From positions 825,662,757 to 825,726,756 of the forward strand of contig CM062814.1 of assembly GCA_031772625.1 (NCBI GenBank): a stretch of 64,000 nt of DNA, given 5' to 3'. Under the pieces are notes generated by a model. It was given only the letters and a program-made list of their open reading frames with translations, did no database searches and was not told the origin of the DNA. This document shows positions 11,440-22,335 of the stretch, piece by piece. How positions within the stretch are numbered: the stretch's first letter is position 1; the number at the start of each line of letters is the position of its first letter. The DNA is from Pinus tabuliformis. Its lineage: Eukaryota > Streptophyta > Pinopsida > Pinales > Pinaceae. Made by a program: the position numbers and the translations under genes.

Positions 11440-12524
11440 TGTTGAAAATGGTTGTTAGTGATGTCAAAGGTTGTCCAAATGAAGGAGGAAATTACATAGT
11501 CAAGTATCATATTCTGAGACCTTTCCAATGGTATATCGCACTCCCTCTGATTCTATAGGAATGAGGAGATATGAGATATTCTGTCAAGGTGACCCAACCA
11601 AAGTACTAGCAGACTCTATTTGGATACCATATCTTTGAAGGAATTTTTACTCTAATTATCTAGCCCAAATGGGAGCATAATATATATGATCGGAAATTTT
11701 ATTCTGAGACTATTCCAATGATATATCGCATGCATTCTAACTCCGCAAGGCTAAGGAGAAATGATTTTTTTAATATTCACTATACATTCTGCCAGTAGCT
11801 TGAATCGACCCAAAGACTGCACAAGTCGGCCTTGCCCGAGCGTCTAAATGCACAATAAATAGATATCAAAAGGAGAATTTCTAACCATTCCACTCAAGAA
11901 TTTGGTTCCGTGTTTAGAAGAGAAAAGAAACTAGTCTGAATTTCATACCTCATAAACTAAGAAGAAGTGAAGTGAAGCCAAGTTGAAGCAGCTTTCTGTG
12001 GAAGGGTTTTGGCACATATTTTGAAGGGTTGTTGGCATTGTTCATGGAAAGGGTTTTGGTATGTTTGAGGTTTGCTTTTTAAGGTCAATTACTATTGTTT
12101 TGAAGGTTGAGTTTTAAGGGACAAATTTTATTATTTTAAGGCCAATTTTCAAGGGACGAGTTCTACTATTTAAAGGCTAAGTTTTAGCGTTGAGTTTTTC
12201 TATTTGAATTTAGGTTCATCTGATTTGAATTCAATGTTCGGGTATAGTAAAGGTTGAGTTCGGGTTGGAGCCTGCACTTACTGTAAGATAATGCTTATTG
12301 AGGATTGGTGGCATCATCTTCTTGATAGGGTGAAATTTTTATTTTCATTGAAATCTTTGTGTTCATACATTGTGGATGATTGATTATGTGATGTTAATTC
12401 AATTTCAAGATTAACGAAGTGAAAATTTGTCAAAAGTAACGAAATATTAATTCACCCCCCCCCCCCCCCACCCTCCCCCCCTCCACATCTCCCTCCTCCC
12501 CTTTCCTTTTCAGTATTTCCAACA
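11440..12524 (+). mobile_element. Element A 5' LTR
   Basis: Runs TGTTGAAAATGG...AGTATTTCCAACA, 1085 bp. The first about 250 bases align with 45525 onwards (ATGTCAAAGGTTGTCCAAATGAA and following blocks). Near its 3' end a C-rich tract (about 12458-12510) is greatly expanded compared with the short CTCCCCTCTC of the 3' LTR. Confidence 0.85.
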
Positions 12525-12526
12525 AT

Positions 12527-12538
12527 TGGTATCATAGA
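12527..12538 (+). promoter_or_regulatory. Primer binding site, element A
   Basis: TGGTATCATAGA lies two bases after the 5' LTR. It is close to the TGGTATCAGAGC complement of initiator tRNA-Met used by most plant Copia elements. Confidence 0.75.
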
Positions 12539-12589
12539 AGGCTTCTTCAAGAATAAACTAATAGCTCGAAGAAGTTATTATAGTGGGCC

Positions 12590-13400
12590 ATGGCTAGTAG
12601 AGAAGCATCAATAAAAAATATTTTCTTTGATGGAACATTTTTTCTCTTCTGGAAGATAAGAAAGAGAATGCACTTGATGTGTCTTGGTGTTGAAGTTTGG
12701 CAGTTTGTTACAGATGGATATAAGGTCCTATCCTCTCCTCCAATTGATCGAGATGGGAAAAAGGCTTATGTATCCAATGAAAAAGCTATGAACTCCATTT
12801 TAAGTGGCTTGTCAGATTCATAATTTGTTAAAGTTATGTAGTGTGAATCAGCTAAAGAGATGTGGGACAAGCTTGTAAGCAACTATGAAAGAGATGACAA
12901 AGTAAAGAAGGAAAAGATCCATACTTTCCAGAGACAATTTGAAATCTTGAAAATGAATGATGAAGAAGATGTTGTTGCTTATTTTCTTCGAGTAAATGAA
13001 GTGGTTAATTCTCTCAAAGGATTTGGTGAAGAAGTTAAAGAAACAACAATTGTTCAAAAAATTTTGAGGTCTCTTCCTCTACGTTTTGATGCCAAGGTCT
13101 CTGCCATAGAAGAATTAAGGGATTTGGAGAATCTGAAAATGGACGAGCTTTAAGGAATTCCCACCACATACGAAATGAGGATGGGAAACCCATCACATAA
13201 GAAAGTAGCATTTAAAGCATCTAATAAGTCAAGAAAATTCAAGTTGGGTGATTATTCTAGTGATGAATCTGATACAAAAATGGCTTAGCAAGTTAGAAAA
13301 CTAAAGAGAAAATCCAAATTCAAAGGCAAGTTACCTCTTATATGTTTTAACTGTGGTAAGATATGGCATTTTGCTGCTAAGTTTCCTTATGGGGAAGATA
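12590..13400 (+). pseudogene. Element A gag (UBN2-type capsid)
   Basis: Starts at ATG 12590 with MASREAS and continues through two open parts (12590-12823 and 12860-13153). Motifs are typical of Copia gag: LFWKIRKRMHL, a WDKL segment, NDEEDVVAYFLRVNEVVNSL and KILRSLPLRFD. A zinc knuckle CFNCGKIWHFAAKFP follows at about 13340-13385, with its last Cys changed to Phe. In-frame stops at 12821 and 13150 and others inactivate it. A live gag would form the particle that packages element RNA. Confidence 0.8.
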
Positions 13401-14320
13401 GTAATGATGAAGGAGGAATCCAGCATAGAAAAATCAAAGGAGCAAAAAGAAAAAGTAGAAGAAAAAAATGTTAAAGGCATAGTGGATCTTGAAGCAAAAC
13501 TTATCAGTGCATTAGAAGAAATAACCTCAGGAAGAAGAATAGGGACTATCCAAGGAAAACATCTTCATCAAGATTGAAAGAAATGAAGCAAAAGCGTGGA
13601 AGAAGTGTTGAATGGTCAACTAAAAGAAAAAGAAGAAAATTGTGAAAAGCTTGAAGCAGGAATTGTCTCATTAAGGAAAGAGGTAGATAAGCTCAACAAA
13701 ACCATGGAAAGCTCCCAAACCCAGGATGCTATTGTTAGCGGTCAAAGATCATCTTATGACAATATTGGTCTTGGCTATATGGGTGATACTTCATACAAAG
13801 AAGATGCAAACACCAAGTCACAAAGTAAGGAAGTTGAAGAAAAACTTGAAAGCTCCAATCTCAACAAGAGCAAGGATAGGAGACGAGAGGAGTCTGGAAA
13901 CACTACTACACCAAAAAGCTATGTTGATGCTCTCAAGAAGTCCATTCACAATGCATGTATCAATCCCATAAGGGACAGGGAACAACAATCTTCTCCCAAG
14001 CATATTAACTCCAAAAGAGTTGTTCCATTACAACAATTATATACAACAAGGTATCAAACTATTTTTCTTAGTCATTATTTCTTATGCAAAAAATTTGGAC
14101 ATCAAGAAAGAGAGTGTAAATCTTATAATGATTATGACATAGGTTCTCACCAAACCTCTAAGAATAAGCTTGTGAACAACAAAATTAGAGATATTGATGA
14201 ATTCAATAATATAAATCATAATTCATTTGTTCCATTATCCAAGTATAGTATAGAGTGTTACAGATGCAACAATTTTAGACATATGGCATGAGACTGTCCT
14301 ACAAAGTCAAGAGAAGGGTT
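13400..14320 (+). pseudogene. Element A gag C-terminal spacer with two further zinc knuckles
   Basis: A Lys/Glu-rich coiled-coil-like spacer (VDLEAKLISALEEI, later LEAGIVSLRKEVDKLNKTME) is followed by a knuckle with CKKFGHQEREC near 14085 (first Cys replaced) and by CYRCNNFRHMA with a stop and DC near 14260-14300. The acidic DLEAKLISALEEI part and the pair of late knuckles are typical of one group of plant Copia gag-pol junctions. Frames 13353-13577 and 13596-14291 carry most of it. Confidence 0.65.
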
Positions 14321-14379
14321 TTGAAAGAAAAAATAAGAAAAATCACCAAAAGAAAAATGTGGATTGGTTACGTATGCTC

Positions 14380-15660
14380 AAAACAATCAAATTGAGTGGT
14401 ACATGGATAGCGTGTGTTCTAAACACATGACCAAAGATCAAAAGAAATTTATTGCTCTAAAAGAAATTAAAAAGGAAAAAAAGGAAATATGTCTTTTGGA
14501 AACGATGGATCTGCAAGAATCATTGGAAGAGGTATTGTAAGCCTTGACAATGGTAGGACTAAAGCACAAAATGTTTTGTACACTGAAGACACAAACATAA
14601 TCTTTTGTGTCAGGCAGATGTGTGATCAAGGTTATGATCTCACTTTTCATGCTAAAGTTTGTGAAATAAGGAAGACTAATTAGGGAAGAGAAGTGGGAAG
14701 AGCAATAAGGACTTCACGGAATGTATATATTTTTTATGAAATTCAAGGAGAAAAATGCTACATTGGACAAAAATATGAGGGTTAGTTATGGAATAAAATG
14801 TTATGGCACTTGAGCTTTGATGATTTGGTAAAAATCAGCAAAACACAAGCAGTGAAAGATATGCCCAAAATATCGAAACCAACAAGTGCCATATGCAAAT
14901 CTTTCCAACATGGGAAACATATAAGAGTGAGCTTCAAGTCAAATGACTTCTCAAAATCAATACCATTGTAGCTGGTTCACATGAATCTATGCGGACCAAA
15001 AAGAACACCAACTCTACAAAGTGAAAGGTAATTTAAGTTGTTTATTGATGATTCAATACTAGAATGGTTTGAGTTTCATTTATTAGAGAAAAATCAGAAG
15101 CACTAGATACTTTCAAATCATTTAAAGCCTTAGTTGAAAATGAAATCAATCTAAGAATCAAATGTCTAAAGATCAGATAGAGGAAGCGAATTTACCTCAA
15201 ATCATTTTAATGAATTCTATGAGAAGTTTGGAATCAAGAGACAACTTTCAATTGCAAGAACTCCACAAGAGAATGTAGTTGTAGAAATAAAGAATAAATC
15301 AGTGCAACAAATAGAAAGAACGATGTTGTCAGAGGCCAAATAGATAAGTTTTGGAGAGAGGCAGTTGTTGCAGCAACATACATCATGAATAGTCTAATGC
15401 AACACTAAGTTAATAGTGAAAGGACACCATATGAGCTATGGAAAGGCAAGCTAGTTTTAGTTAAATATTTCAGAAATTTTGGAAGCAAATGTCACATGAA
15501 AATAAATGATGATAAACTTGGAAAATTTGATTCTAGAATAGACGAGGGAATATTCCTTGGATACTCAACAAGAAGTAAACCTTACAAATGCTACAATAAA
15601 AGGCTATGCAAAGTTGTGTAAAGTATTGATATAAGAATAGACGAAGCATGGCTAGAGAAA
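14380..15660 (+). pseudogene. Element A protease and integrase
   Basis: Near 14395 the protease start reads EWYMDSVCSKHMT, with D-S-V-C in place of the usual D-S-G-C/A. The integrase core is seen near 15170-15300 as SDRGSEFTSNHFNEFYEKFG and, in the same frame, IARTPQENVVVE, matching the Asp and Glu regions of DDE integrases. Stops and frameshifts are frequent. A live integrase would join element cDNA to host DNA in the nucleus. Confidence 0.7.
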
Positions 15661-15899
15661 GAGCAGAAAAAATAAGTGAGAATTCAGAAGATACCATCTA
15701 TGTGGACCGCAAAAGATTACTTCATAGGAAGAAGAAGAAGAAGCAAAATCTCCATCCAAAACAACTTTCAAATTTGTGCAAAAACATCACCTAAAGAACC
15801 AAATCATTGGATATGTCGATGCAAGGATACAAACCCGAAGAACAATGACCAATACACCAAGAAAAGGCAATTTTTCTTTGCTATCCAAAATAGAGCCAA

Positions 15900-17400
15900 A
15901 GGATTTTGCAGAAGCCAATAAGGACTAGCATTGGATGAATGATATGGAAAAAGAATCAAACCAGATTGAGAAAAATGGAACCCAGGAACTTTTTCCATGA
16001 CCAAAAGATAAAAACGTTATTGGACTAAGTGGCTATTCAAGAACAAGATGAATGAAGAAGGACAAATTATCATAATTAAAGAAAGACTTGTTTGTAAAGG
16101 CTATGCACAAATTGAAGAATTGACTTCGAATAAATTTTTTTTCCAATTGTCAAATTAGAAGCAATAAGAATTTTTTAGCATTTGTGTGTTCGAAAGACTT
16201 CCAAGTTTATCACATGGATGTTAAATCGATCTTTCTAAATGGAAACTTAAAGGAGCAAGTATACATTAAACAACCAACAAGGTTTGACTTGTCCGAAAAT
16301 AACGATTGTGTGTGCAAATTGAAGCTTTTTATGGGTTAAAGCAAGTTCCAAGAGCCCAGTATGTTAGGTTGGACCACTATCTTCAACAACAAGGTTTCAA
16401 AAGGGGAGTTTCTAACACTAATATATACATCAAGATGGAAATTGACAGTTTATTGATTACACTTGTGTATGTGGATGATATTAGTTTGGAAGCAATAACA
16501 ATGATAAGTCATGGACTTGCTCATGAAATGTCAAAGTAATTTGAAATGTCAATGATTGGAGAATTATCCTTCTTCCTTGGACTATAGGTTTCTCAAACCA
16601 ACGAAGGAATATTCATTTCCCAAACCAAATACCTCAAGGAGATGCTCAAGCGATTTGGAATGGAAGAATGTGCACTAGTCAGTTCCCTTATGGTTATCGG
16701 ATGCAAGTTAAGCAAGGATGATGAATCCCCTGAAGTAAATTCAACACTTTATAGATATATGATCGAAATCCTACTATACTTGACAACTTCAAGACCAAAC
16801 ATTATGCAGAAAGTTGGAATGGTTGCAAGATTTCAATTAGCACCAAAGGAATCACACATGCATGTAGTAAAAAGGATATTTCAATACTTAAAGGGCACAA
16901 TCAATTTTTGGCTTCGGTATCCCAACAACACAGATTTCACATTAACAACATACACAAATGCTGAATGGGAAGGTAGCATTGATGATTAAAAAATCACCAG
17001 TGGGAGTGCATTTTTCTTAGGAGATTGCCTTGTATCTCAGTTAAGCATAAAGCAATTATCAATTTCTCTTTCTACAGTTGAATTCGAATACATAGCAACA
17101 ACAGACTAGTGTACCCAAGTTCTCTCGATAAAAAAACTTTACAGGACATCAAAGTGGAGTATGATCAACCCATTATTATTTTCTGAAACAACACTAGTGC
17201 AATCAATATCTTAAAAAATCATGTCCAGCACTCAAAAATAAAGAATATTCCAATCAAATATCATTTCCTCTAAGAACAAGTTACTGAGTAGAATGTCAAG
17301 ATGGAATATATTGGCACCAAAGAACAGATTGTTGACATCTTTACCAAACCTCTGCCAAGAGAAACTTATGAATATCTCAGGCAGAAGTTGGGAGTGATAT
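15900..17400 (+). pseudogene. Element A reverse transcriptase and RNase H
   Basis: In order: YHMDVKSIFLNGNLKEQVY (about 16207), AFYGLKQVPRAQY, LVYVDDI with the YVDD active site intact (about 16470), then MLKRFGMEECA, TSRPNIMQKVGM and IFQYLKGTI (16642-16989) and the end of RNase H (YIGTKEQIVDIFTKPL near 17310). Several stops and frameshifts break it. The end is 17 to 18 dozen bases upstream of the point where element B is inserted. Confidence 0.8.
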
Positions 17401-17558
17401 CTCCTTTATCTCAATAAAGGAAGCGTAAACTCAAGGGGAGAACTCTTTGCTATTGATGTCAAAGGGGGAAAGAAATCAGATAGGGAGAGCATCTGATAAG
17501 AAGTATGAACAAAATGCAAATTCAGGGGGGGAGACCCTAAGAAGAAACAAATATCAAA

Positions 17559-17563
17559 GTATT
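17559..17563 (+). repeat. Target-site duplication of element B, left
   Basis: GTATT before the LTR at 17564 matches GTGTT at 45496-45500 in four of five positions. Removing B and one copy restores continuous element A sequence. Confidence 0.7.
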
Positions 17564-17984
17564 TGTTAAAATTGGCAACTAGGGCCAAACTCCATGTGGG
17601 TCATCTTATTTATAGCAGCTGATATTTTGGTTGGATTCCTCTCATCGAGAGGTGTAGGATTGATCTAAAGATCATCCGCTTCTGACATGTATTCATGGAG
17701 ATATGAATTTATTTATGTTATGGGACAATTCGTCAACATCGGCCAACAACCAAATTGCCCCCACTTGTGCTCAACGTTTTAGTATAAAAAGAGGTGGCTT
17801 GCTAGTCATTTACACACACTCTTCTTTTGATCTCTTCCTCTCCACTTGTCTTTTGGTTTTGGTGGGAGGAGAGATCCTAAGAGATACATTGCCCTAATAA
17901 GAGCTTCCCTAGATGCTTCCATGGGGAAGAAGGATCTACGCAGCTCCTTGAAGATGATGTCCTAGCTCTATGCATGCCCTAGAC

Positions 17985-18290
17985 CTAAGACACAGTCATG
18001 TTGAAGCTGCCCTCTACTCTATCATGAATCTAGGATGCAGTCATGCGGAGAAGACATGCCCTAGATCTAGGATGTTGTCATGATGAAGTTGCCTAAGATG
18101 CAATCATGTTGAAGCTGCCCTCTACGCTATCACGAATCTAGGACGTTGTCATGTGGAGAAGGCGTGTCCTATATCTAGTAGGTTTTCATGATGAAGTTGC
18201 CTAAGATGCAATCATGTTGAAGCTGCCCTCTACATTGTCATCAATCTAGGACACGGTCATGTTGAAGTCGCCCTAAACACAGTCAAGATG
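17985..18290 (+). repeat. 108-bp tandem repeat in LTR (about 2.8 units)
   Basis: Units start CTAAGA(C/T)(A/G)CA(G/A)TCATGTTGA at 17985, 18093 and 18201, an exact 108-bp spacing. Equivalent units in the 3' LTR piece start at 41780, 41887 and 41995. The repeat was therefore present before this element inserted. Confidence 0.8.
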
Positions 18291-18699
18291 AAGTCCTAAA
18301 TGCAGTCAAATGGTGAAGACCTTAACAATGTTCTAGGCCACAGTTTGAGGAGGCTTTATGTGTGCAAGACATATCTAAATGTCCTAATATGCAGTCTCAT
18401 GTCTGCCCTAGCCGCAGTAAAAGAGAAGGTTACAGTCACCAAAATACAGGACTATAGCAGTTGTCCTATTGTGCTCCTAACCGCAGTCTTGTGTCATGTT
18501 GGTGCCCTTAACACAGTCCATTAGGAGGACTATTAGATTTAGGAGGGCTATTAGAGGCAATTAAGGAGGACTGTTAGAGGACTTGATTGTTGTCCTAGAG
18601 AAGCTCTCCACTGCTTGAATATGAAAGAAGCCTAAACAACCATAGCCTAGCTTCTTTGCTAGGCTGCAAATCATAACAAGTAGCTAAGGATGATAAGTG

Positions 18700-19210
18700 T
18701 AAATAGGTTGCAGCATATTGGATGTTGTATGTGCAACATAATGATATATATTACAGCAAGCATGGATGGGTGTTTTTTGGATGCAACATGGTGTTAGATA
18801 CAACATGTTTGGTTGCAACAATTATTAGTGCAGCATGATGAATGGTGATGCATAGTGCACAATGATAGTGGTGCAGCATATACGTGACATCAGGGATGGG
18901 TGCAGCATGGTACAGTATGGCGCAGCACAATGGTACAACATGGTGATGATAGGCATGGATGTATAGCAGCAACATGATGCATTGTGGCAACTTGTTGATG
19001 ATGAGTACAACATGATGATGTGGTATTGCTCAGTGATGGGAGCAACATAGTGATGATAACAGCTTAGTGACAGTGGTGCAGCACAGTGATGCATAGTGCA
19101 GCATTATGATGAAGAGCAGCATGATGAGGTACAACTCAGTGATGGTGTAACATGGTGCAGTACAGTGATGATGGACATGGTATGATGGTGCAACACAGTG
19201 AAAGGTACGA
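18700..19210. repeat. GCAGCATGATG-rich low-complexity tract in LTR
   Basis: Degenerate repetition of short words such as TGCAGCATG, ATGATG and GTGCAACA. It generates His/Cys/Ala-rich open frames on the minus strand that are not genes. The same tract occurs at about 44560-45130 in the 3' LTR. Confidence 0.7.
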
Positions 19211-19580
19211 CAAGGTGATGGAATCACCTGTGTTCAAATCAGCTACCTCATGTGTCTTCTTCTTAGAGAAGATATTTGCTCTTATTATGACAAGTCAAAA
19301 TGTTGACTTCTGATGTATACATACTATCTCTCTCTCTGTTGAACTATTGAAGAACATATAAGAAGAAGTGATCAAGGGTTTCCCCACATTGGGGTTTGTC
19401 CCTGGCTAGCACCACATCCTCTGTCCTCTTGTCTTGGCTTGTCTTCTGCGATTTATGTTTATGTTCTATCTGCATTTTACTGTCATGCTAAATGTGATTG
19501 CTAATTTGGAATTGATATTGAGCTAATATGGAAAATTGAAGTAAATTTTCTATCAGGATAGAACATACCTAAAATTAACA

Positions 19581-19593
19581 GGGTATCAGAGAT
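19581..19593 (+). promoter_or_regulatory. Primer binding site, element B
   Basis: GGGTATCAGAGAT abuts the 5' LTR and differs at the first base from the tRNA-Met-type TGGTATCAGAG. Confidence 0.7.
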
Positions 19594-19639
19594 GAGGTGA
19601 AGACAAAGCCCAAACAAGAGTGAAAGAGCCATAATTGAA

Positions 19640-20080
19640 GACAGTTGGAAAGGACAAAAGACTCAATAGGTTCGTCATCCCTTTTCAAATTCACCAAGGG
19701 TGAATTTGAAGCAGAGAATATTATTCGAGTGGCGCAGCGGAAGCATTTGATGGCCTACCTAAAGATCACTTCAATGGGAAGTCTAGATCTAAGGGTGGAA
19801 GGAAAGGCAGATGCCTTGCTTGCAATAAGTTTGGCCATTATGCAAGGGAGTGTCTGAATAGAAGGGACACATCACTTGATGATGATAAATCATTCCAGGA
19901 CCATCTTTAATGATCAAAGGAATGACAGGTTCCACGGAAAAGGAAAAAGGAATGCAGGTCATCAAGGAAATGGTCGACTCTTCAAAGAAAGCAAGGAACT
20001 CCAGGTATGAAGAATCAAATGTTGTTTCTGATAAGCTAAAGAAGTATTATATTATATTGGCCCTCTCCACTACTTCTCCT
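19640..20080 (+). pseudogene. Element B gag remnant (zinc knuckle only)
   Basis: Most of the capsid is absent. What remains is a short LFKFTKGEFE segment (in one frame) and an intact CX2CX4HX4C knuckle, CLACNKFGHYARECLN, at about 19812-19857 (in another). Only about 230 bases separate PBS and knuckle, far too little for a normal gag. The equivalent region of B2 is equally short, so the loss predates both copies. Confidence 0.65.
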
Positions 20081-20645
20081 CTAGACTCTTTGGGAATCTG
20101 GCTTATTGATTGCAGTGCTTCAAGGCACTTCATCAGATAGAAGGAAGCTCTCTAATTTGGTAGAGATGGAAACAATCATGGGGATTATACTTGGATTCAA
20201 TGCCACCTATCCCAAAAAGGGTGTAGTGAATTTTACCCCTCAATTGAATGAGGATAACACGATTAATTTTCAAGAAGTTCTTTATGTACCTAATCTCAAG
20301 AAAAACTTGGTGTCCATTTTGGCAATGGAAGTCAAAGGTTTCAAGGTGACATTCATCGATGGAAAAGTATGTCTTTGAAAAATAATTTTTCAAGATGCTT
20401 TTATACTTGGGTTCAGGGTTGGAAATTTATATTAAGTTGCAGGAAGTCCATTAGGGACCATGTCAGTTGACACATCTCTTCTATAGCACTGAAGGTCTTC
20501 TTATTATGGGGCCCTACCCGATGTGAGTGAGATGGTGACCGAGATGCCTGAATTTAAGAAGAGCATGAAGGTACATGTCTGAGATGTACCGAAGGAAAAT
20601 CTTACAAGGGGACCATTCCCCTCATGTAGCAAGTCCACAGGTTTG
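20080..20645 (+). pseudogene. Element B protease and GAG-pre-integrase piece
   Basis: WLIDCSASRHF (about 20098) corresponds to the Copia protease active site, with D-C-S-A instead of D-S-G-A. Then come VLYVPNLKKNLVSILAM and FIDGKVCL (20274-20378) and MPEFKKSMK near 20546, the start of the integrase zinc domain. Within about 25 bases of 20625-20645 the sequence jumps to the reverse transcriptase motif LEQPEGFE. The integrase core and the first part of reverse transcriptase are missing. Confidence 0.75.
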
Positions 20646-21235
20646 GAACAACCTGAGGGGTTTGAGATTCACAATCAAGAATCTCATGTATGCAGGTTGA
20701 AGAAACCTCTCTATGATTTAGATCTAACACCCCGTGCTTGATATGAGAGGATTGATAGTTGTATGATGAAGCTTAGATTCACTAGGAGTTAAGCCGATCT
20801 AAACCATTTCTTGAATATTGTGGATGATAGACCTCTCATACTGGAACCTTATGAGGACAACCTCTTTCTGACAGGTGCAGACCCTCTCATTTGCAAAAGT
20901 AAGAGGGAATTGGATTCCAGATTTGGAATGGTAAACTACAAGCCCATGACTACCTCGATGGAGCTTAACTTTCAGAAGTTTTTTGGTAGCGATGCTAGAC
21001 CTGATTTGGGAAATGCCTCTAGTTTCATAAACTCATTCTAGCATTGATGTTCTTGGTGAACTCTCGTCTGGATATACGTTTTGTAGTTAGCATGTTGAGC
21101 TCATTTATGGTTGAGCCTCACTGGATTGGTGCCAATAATCATTTGAGATATCTTCAGGGCACCATCTCTCGTGGATTGAGATACACTTCCGGAAATGTGA
21201 AGCTACATGATTATTCTGATGTTGATTAGACAGGC
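20645..21235 (+). pseudogene. Element B reverse transcriptase remnant
   Basis: Starts LEQPEGFEIHN. The active site normally read YVDD is YEDN here (about 20848). After GADPLICKSKREL the sequence passes straight to FGMVNYKPMTTSMELNF, skipping about 40 residues normally present between them (EMKDLG...FLG and following). The same short-cut occurs in elements B2 and D. The thumb part (NSRLDIRFVVSMLSSFM, LRYLQGTISRGLRYT) follows with frameshifts. Confidence 0.75.
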
Positions 21236-21700
21236 AGTGTGGAGGATTGCAAGAGCACTTATGGGTGTTGGTTCTCTTTGGGTTATGCTTTGATATCCTG
21301 GATGAGAAAGAAGCCAAAGTCGGTTTCCTTGATAAACATTGAGGCTGAATACATTGTTACGAGTATGATGTTGTGTGAAACTGCTTGGTTGAGGAATCTC
21401 TTCAGTGAGTTGTTTGGACACATGTTGGATACCACCGTGATCTTCCGTGACAACCAGAGGGGGATTCAATTGTTGAGGAATCTTGTATTATATGATCGCT
21501 CCAGCATATAGACATTAGGCACCACTTTATCTAAGATATGGTACATCGAGAAGCAAGAAGGCTCCATCGCATTGGGACTAATGTGCAGGTCACCGACATT
21601 CTGTTGAAGCCCCTAGAAAAGGTCAAATTTGTGACTTTCTGAGAATGACTAGGATTCGTGGAGAGACTCTCTCCTAAGGGTCCTGTATGATATGGACATT
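21236..21700 (+). pseudogene. Element B RNase H remnant
   Basis: The frame 21239-21511 contains CWFSLGYALISWMRKKPKSV, IEAEYIVTSMMLCETAWLR and FRDNQRGIQLLRN, matching Copia RNase H (SWMSRKQKSV..., TEAEYIAAS..CE..WL..., DNQS.I.L..N). The tail near 21540-21640 reads like the usual HIDIRYHFIRD...ADILTKPLGKVKF end with substitutions. Confidence 0.75.
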
Positions 21701-21984
21701 GAGCTCTGGGAGCTCCGGGGGCTTGGGGGTACATATTGGAGTGATGAGCAACCATAGGGTGAGTGGTTCAGCCTTCCCCTAGGATACCCCTAGCAACATG
21801 TAGGCAGGATGAGTGGTTCACCCTTCTCCTGTTGAGACATCCTACCCATGAAGTCTAGGATTCATGGGAAGTACCTCTCATCTGGCCAATGAGTAGGGAA
21901 ATGAGGATAGGGACCATAGTAGTACCGATGGACGCATCATGTTACTACCGTACTCCCTATGCTAGGATGATATTGATCTGGGAT

Positions 21985-22215
21985 CAATTGGAACTGACTT
22001 CGGGTCAATAAGAGTGATATAACTCACTCTCTTTTGGAACTGATTTCGGATCAATAAGAGTGGTATGATACACTCTTTTTATTTGGAACTGATTTCGGAT
22101 CAATAAGAGTGGTACGATACACTCTCTTCATTGGGACTGACTTCAAGTGGTATGAGACACTCTCTTTTATATGGGACTAACTTCGGGTCAGTAGAGGATG
22201 GTATGATACATTCTT
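21985..22215 (+). repeat. 46-49-bp tandem repeat before purine tract
   Basis: Units beginning GGAACTGA(C/T)TTCGG(G/A)TCAATAAG or GGGACT start at 21990, 22036, 22085, 22133 and 22173. Each also carries GAGTGGTA(T)GATACACTCT, which can fold. Related arrays occupy the same position in B2 (about 37310-37500) and D (about 61860-62060). Confidence 0.75.
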
Positions 22216-22321
22216 GATCACTTCTTCTTATTTCGTTCAGCAAAGCAGAGCAGAGCAGTGCAGGGCACTGATGGCAGAGATAGTACAATCTAGTAGATGG
22301 ATTAGCAGATGGAGTTCTCCC

Positions 22322-22335
22322 TAGTTAAGAGGGAG
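22322..22335 (+). promoter_or_regulatory. Polypurine tract, element B
   Basis: TAGTTAAGAGGGAG abuts TGTTAAAATTGG at 22336. The same tract is found reversed next to the 3' LTRs of B2 (37195) and D (61727). Confidence 0.75.

Larger units (their letters stand above)
17564..19580 (+). mobile_element. Element B 5' LTR
   Basis: Runs TGTTAAAATTGGC...CTAAAATTAACA, 2017 bp. A TATA box (TATAAAAA, 17783-17790) is preceded by CAACGTTTTAG. It contains a 108-bp tandem repeat (from 17985), a GCAGCATGATG-rich low-complexity stretch (about 18700-19210), a CT microsatellite (19327) and the GGGTTTCCCCACATTGGGGTTT block (19375-19415) shared by other Copia LTRs here. Confidence 0.85.

Noticed and set aside
18751-19227. 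His/Cys/Ala-rich minus-strand ORFs
   Set aside because: Products of the GCAGCATGATG low-complexity LTR tract. The same artefact appears at 44615-45173.
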